Of a stretch of 64,000 nt of DNA, positions 61,076 through 64,000 are shown piece by piece. Origin of the DNA: Corynebacterium jeikeium (GTDB taxonomy: Bacteria > Actinomycetota > Actinomycetes > Mycobacteriales > Mycobacteriaceae). Location of the stretch: NCBI RefSeq assembly GCF_000738265.1, contig NZ_JFCQ01000016.1, positions 143,842-207,841 on the forward strand, in the 5' to 3' direction. Numbering within the stretch: position 1 is the stretch's first letter; each line of letters starts with the position of its first letter. The notes beneath the pieces are model-generated. The model was given only the letters and a program-made list of their open reading frames with translations, did no database searches and was not told the DNA's origin. A program made the position numbers and the translations under genes.

Positions 61076-61114
61076 ACGCACTCCGCATGGAACGTCGCTA
61101 CGCACCCTAGGGAT

Positions 61115-61534
61115 TCATCGAATATGTTTAGACATGGTCTCTTGCGGATCAACAACCACTGAGCTTAGGCTCACTAGGAAGTAGAACAAATTTTCTTCGT
61201 CTAAATTAGACGGATCTATACAACAGGCAGCCTCTGCGAGAGAAGATATTTTTCCGTAATCGATAATTAAATCGTGGGGGTCTAGATTTATTTGTGCTTC
61301 ATAGGTTTTTTCGTCGGTTATCTCAAGCCAATGCTCCGCTAGTTCGTTAATTTGAAAATAGTCGGCATTCTGCAGCCCTTCAAGGAGTTTTGGGGGGATA
61401 TTTCCAAGGAATGGTGCTGACACCTCGAGGAATGTTTTAGCCAATACGTCTAATATCGATGATTTGTTCTTCAAACCCAGAGTTCTATCAATTATTGGGT
61501 CAAATTTCTGGTGGTAGTTGGAGAATGCTGTCAA
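61115..61534 (-). CDS. Candidate immunity protein of the second toxin tip
   Basis: 139-aa acidic, soluble protein that matches no family I know. The TTG start is 6 nt after the stop of the toxin remnant, the spacing expected of a toxin-immunity pair. DNA is much more AT-rich than the core genome. Immunity is inferred from order, size, acidity and composition. Confidence 0.55.
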   Translation of the reverse strand: MTAFSNYHQKFDPIIDRTLGLKNKSSILDVLAKTFLEVSAPFLGNIPPKLLEGLQNADYFQINELAEHWLEITDEKTYEAQINLDPHDLIIDYGKISSLAEAACCIDPSNLDEENLFYFLVSLSSVVVDPQETMSKHIR

Positions 61535-61540
61535 TTTTTC

Positions 61541-61932
61541 TTACTTACCTGATGTGGGGCTAGATGGGCCTCCTTCTACAGATGGAGTTACACCCAGCTT
61601 GACGTTTGCGAATTCTGGATCATTGTCCAGAATAGTCTGTGGGACTCGACGCAATCTTGCGGTACCGTCAACACGAGTAGGCTCACTCGATCTGACTACG
61701 GGGTATGTAGTACTCCCTCAGCGTCCCTTCCGCGCCCCATGGAAATGGCTATTCTACCCTGCTCACCTGGCTTCATTGCTGCAGCTAGTTTGTTAGTTTG
61801 CCGTTGGAGGGGATCAGCTGAGTTCTGAATTGCCTTTGTATGGGCAGACGATCCCATCAACCCAAATTGTCCCGTCGGTGGTGGTGGCCTACTTAGATCT
61901 TTCGGCGCTATGTGCACTATGTGGGATGCATG
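61541..61932 (-). pseudogene. Frameshifted toxin tip (polymorphic toxin C-terminal module)
   Basis: Reads HIAPKDLSRPPPPTGQFGLMG, then TNKLAAAMKPGEQGRIAIS and MGRGRDAEGVLHTP in one frame to a stop at 61696. After a shift at a run of four G (61700-61703 on the plus strand) the frame continues PVVRSSEPTRVDGTARLRRV, then PQTILDNDPEFANVKLG, to a stop at 61541. One extra base in that run would join them into about 130 residues. The KPGEQGRIA...GRDAEG...SSEP pattern recalls the start of deaminase-type polymorphic toxins, but no HxE or PCxxC zinc motif is present. It has no Rhs core, so it is an orphan tip. Confidence 0.6.
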
Positions 61933-62604
61933 CTATGAGATATCAAGTTTGCTCCAGCCTGTGGTGGAGTGGTCAGTGGAAGTCATCCAGGTGGACAGTT
62001 CTCGGATGAGACTCCGGGCGTCGTTCCTTATGCGCCAAAAATGGTGCTGAGCATCGCCGAGGCGCATCTCTACACGGTAGTTGTTGTCGGCTGGGCTGAA
62101 GTAGCACTGGATATAGTGCTGATCTTTGGTGTTGTCGCTAATGATCAGGAAGTCCCGCGGATCGGTTCCGATATTGCGGCTTGCTAATGAACGGGCATTG
62201 GCGGTGACGTGGTCGATCCAAGAAGAAATGCTGCGAAGACTAGCCCACGGGGCGTAGAGCTGTGAGGTTTCGGTGGTGAAGTGTGAGTTTTCGTCACCGA
62301 AGGTCCATACCAGTTGATTGTTCTCGAGGATGGTCAGCGTGGTGAAGTAGGAAAGGACGGGGCTGATGAGCTGGAGTAGTTGGGGGATGTGCTCGTTGTT
62401 GTCTTTGATGGCGATGCATTCTGCACCGGTGAGTTCCACGGAGATCTTGTGGGGTGACAATATATTGGTGAGATGCTGATGGAGCTGAAGTGTATGCGCC
62501 GAAGTGTGTTTGTCTGCGCGACCGGCGGAAATGACGAGGTTATAAATATCCTCCCGCTCAGTTGGAGCGGTGGGGAGGTGGATGATAATTCGTTCCGTAC
62601 TCAT
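61933..62604 (-). CDS. Unknown protein in toxin/immunity array
   Basis: 223-aa soluble protein. It has two similar-sized halves; the C-terminal half includes DFLIISDNTKDQHYIQCYFS and MRLGDAQHHFWRIRNDA. Composition and AT content match the flanking immunity candidates. Its stop directly precedes the orphan toxin tip. It may be an immunity protein or a secretion chaperone. I do not recognise the family. Confidence 0.6.
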   Translation of the reverse strand: MSTERIIIHLPTAPTEREDIYNLVISAGRADKHTSAHTLQLHQHLTNILSPHKISVELTGAECIAIKDNNEHIPQLLQLISPVLSYFTTLTILENNQLVWTFGDENSHFTTETSQLYAPWASLRSISSWIDHVTANARSLASRNIGTDPRDFLIISDNTKDQHYIQCYFSPADNNYRVEMRLGDAQHHFWRIRNDARSLIRELSTWMTSTDHSTTGWSKLDIS

Positions 62605-62683
62605 TATGTTCTATCTCATTTCGCGATTGTGTTGCGGAGGTACCACTTGCGTAGAAGAGGTATGAGTTATGGCGTTGGGAGAT

Positions 62684-63268
62684 TCAGTTTCCCATTTGAG
62701 AATAGTATTGTTCCCATTCTTCTAGCGTTAGCTCTCGGTTCGTGACGAGGAAATATCTCGCATTGCTTGGTGGAGTTGAAGCCATGGTGACGTCAAGTCC
62801 GTTTTCTTCGAGGTAATCTAAGATTCGCTGCTCGTTCATCTCCTGTGCCCTCATTGGAAAATCGGATGCCATGGAATCCTCAGCGGTCTTTTTTCCAAGC
62901 CATTGTTGCCGGTAGGAGCGTGTCATCATATCTAACTCGTTCGAGTAGGTAATGAGTACCCATTGTTGGGATGCTTCGGTCTTCGTAATTGCCATTCCCA
63001 GTGGTGGACGTTCGAGATCTTTCCAGGTGTGAATTAAGAGTTGAAATAGACGATCCGACTCGTCAAGTGAATAGCTAACTGCAGTTACGCCGTTCCGTTC
63101 CTGGAAAATCCAAACTCGATCGAGATTTGAAAATGGCTCAGTAGGCTTCTCAATTTCATCGAAGTTGAGAAAAAAGGGATCAAAGTCACTTTTGACCGTT
63201 TCGATGGCGGTATCTACACCTTGCCAAAAAAATGCCGTGGGTTGGTTATATGCAATTTCAAAAGTCAA
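62684..63268 (-). CDS. Candidate immunity protein of the Rhs tip
   Basis: 194-aa acidic soluble protein, rich in Asp/Glu and aromatic residues (YNQPTAFFWQGVDTAIETV, RVWIFQERNGVTAVSYSLDE). It starts with TTG 2 nt after the Rhs toxin stop, so it is translationally coupled to it. Position and composition fit a cognate immunity protein. No known domain was recognised. Confidence 0.62.
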   Translation of the reverse strand: MTFEIAYNQPTAFFWQGVDTAIETVKSDFDPFFLNFDEIEKPTEPFSNLDRVWIFQERNGVTAVSYSLDESDRLFQLLIHTWKDLERPPLGMAITKTEASQQWVLITYSNELDMMTRSYRQQWLGKKTAEDSMASDFPMRAQEMNEQRILDYLEENGLDVTMASTPPSNARYFLVTNRELTLEEWEQYYSQMGN

Positions 63269-63270
63269 AT

Positions 63271-63637
63271 CTATCCGCCTTGAATGAGGGTGATATTGCC
63301 AAGTGGATCGTTCATCGCTATTCGTGATTCGTGCCCTAATCTACGAGCAGAGGGAAAGCGATCCCATTCTACGAAATATCTTTGATTGTTTAGGGTGTAT
63401 TGGAGGTCAGGACGATTCTGTCCGACATCGTATCCTGCCTCCTATCGGCTTGAAAGTACTGTCGCACCATCAACCAGGATCGGTGGCGTGAGGTTTCTTG
63501 TGAGCAACGGAGCCTACGAGCCCGAGAATATCCACCCAGAATGCTGCTTGGTCGACATACCCTTGTGCGGAGGCTAAACGTGGGGTAAGTCCTAGTGAGT
63601 CTTGGGCGTTGTAGGCACCCAGGGTGGGACTGGGCCC
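63271..63637 (-). pseudogene. Broken Rhs-family toxin tip
   Basis: The minus strand encodes GPSPTLGAYNAQDSLGLTPR, then LASAQGYVDQAAFWVDILGL, which matches the DPLGL...YVxNPxxWVDPLGL junction at the end of Rhs cores. It runs to VAHKKPHATDPG and a stop (63470). In another frame PPILVDGATVLSSR stops at 63442. The same frame then continues EAGYDVGQNRPDLQYTLNNQ, RYFVEWDRFPSARRLGHESR and IAMNDPLGNITLIQGG. That tip resembles the DLQYT...GH..RI..NDP C-termini of actinobacterial Rhs toxins. One frameshift and one nonsense codon make it a pseudogene, cut at its 5' side by the IS element. Confidence 0.75.
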
Positions 63638-64000
63638 GACCCCCGGAAAGTGGACACATCGGGGGCTAGCTATGCTGCTGTGGTCAGTATAGCCGAAGTC
63701 TCGGCTTCAAAGACATCAGGAGCTACGAGATTGCACCAGGAGTGCCGCCTGCGCGTGTTGTAGCGCATGCACCACCGGAAGACCTCTTGACGACAGCTAA
63801 TTGGGTTGTCAAAGACTTTCCGATCACGCAGCACTTCCCGCTTTAAGGTGGCGTTATAGGATTCTGCCAGGGCATTATCGGCACTCGTTCCAACTGCGCC
63901 CATGGACTGGCGCACACCTAACGACGAGCAGTAGTTCCTAAAGGCTTGTGAGGTGTACACGCTGCCGTGATCGGAATGGAAAATAGTCCCGTCAAGACTG
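63638..64000 (-). mobile_element. IS3-family insertion sequence, partial
   Basis: The terminal inverted repeat GACCCCCGGAAAGTGGACAC (63638-63657) is typical of IS3-family ends and abuts the Rhs coding sequence. The element extends past the window edge, so the second end and target duplication cannot be seen. Confidence 0.8.
63670..64000 (-). CDS. IS3-family transposase (OrfB, C-terminal part, partial)
   Basis: 110 codons of a DDE integrase-core transposase, open at the window edge. IFHSDHGSVYTSQAF carries the second catalytic Asp, and NALAESYNATLKREVL the catalytic Glu of the DDE triad. The end, MRYNTRRRHSWCNLVAPDVF, is the usual IS3 C-terminal motif. The N-terminal part and orfA lie outside the window. 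Confidence 0.88.
   Translation of the reverse strand, partial: SLDGTIFHSDHGSVYTSQAFRNYCSSLGVRQSMGAVGTSADNALAESYNATLKREVLRDRKVFDNPISCRQEVFRWCMRYNTRRRHSWCNLVAPDVFEAETSAILTTAA

Noticed and set aside
61518..61796. Plus-strand frame across the orphan toxin tip
   Set aside because: The minus strand gives better protein sequence, a shared strand with neighbours and the stop-start coupling to the downstream gene.
63390..63659. 89-aa minus-strand frame in the Rhs remnant
   Set aside because: It is the third frame of the Rhs pseudogene; Rhs motifs lie in the other two frames.

Overview
The window is high-G+C DNA from an actinobacterium of the order Mycobacteriales, most likely a Corynebacterium. The main evidence is gene order. 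lspA-rluD-dnaE, the treXYZ trehalose genes, nadA-nadC, hisD-hisC-hisB-hisH-priA-impA-hisF-hisI, trpE-[Trp membrane protein]-trpC-trpB-trpA-lgt-pyk, polA and rpsA follow the mycobacterial/corynebacterial chromosomal order. Small DUF4921- and DUF222/HNH-type genes that are common in corynebacteria sit between them. Many genes have a TANNNT hexamer 6-8 nt before the start codon, which suggests leaderless mRNAs, also typical of this group.

Layout. 0.1-3.2 kb: lspA, rluD, a membrane protein and rarD. 3.2-5.7 kb: a two-gene minus-strand operon of an FAD-linked lactone oxidase and an alanine-racemase-fold deaminase/aldolase. 5.8-9.3 kb: dnaE. 9.4-18.8 kb: trehalose synthesis from glycogen (treZ, treY, glgX/treX), interleaved with yigZ, an S4 RNA-binding protein, a RelA/SpoT-domain alarmone synthetase and a BRCT protein. 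18.8-23.3 kb: a TetR regulator, a membrane protein, nadA-nadC and a large hypothetical gene. 23.3-37.6 kb: a nearly continuous his-trp-lgt biosynthetic block, then pyk. 39-47.5 kb: an M20 amidohydrolase, a HIT/GalT-like protein, an HNH nuclease, an amino-acid ABC importer and a PepSY membrane protein. 47.6-51.9 kb: a Gln-rich repeat membrane protein, a lipoprotein, a TetR/tandem-GNAT divergon and an unusual tRNA-Leu(CAA). 52-57.3 kb: polA, a DUF368 protein and rpsA.

The rpsA terminator near 57.26 kb marks a sharp change. The next 6.7 kb looks accessory. It first holds an envelope operon (small membrane protein, Pro-rich lipoprotein, SLT-like lipoprotein, Pro/Gln-rich MinD/ParA-like ATPase). 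Divergent from this is a second SIMIBI-fold protein whose Walker A motif is destroyed. Next comes an AT-richer stretch that reads as a decaying polymorphic-toxin/immunity array: an Rhs tip broken by a frameshift and a stop, three candidate immunity or chaperone genes, and a second, frameshifted toxin tip. An IS3-family element that runs off the window edge interrupts the Rhs gene.

A short dispersed repeat, consensus TTCTTNNTGACGCCCCCTC, recurs about ten times. Some copies are intergenic, some lie in frame inside genes, and one inverted pair sits in the rpsA leader. It is the clearest structure that the genes do not explain.
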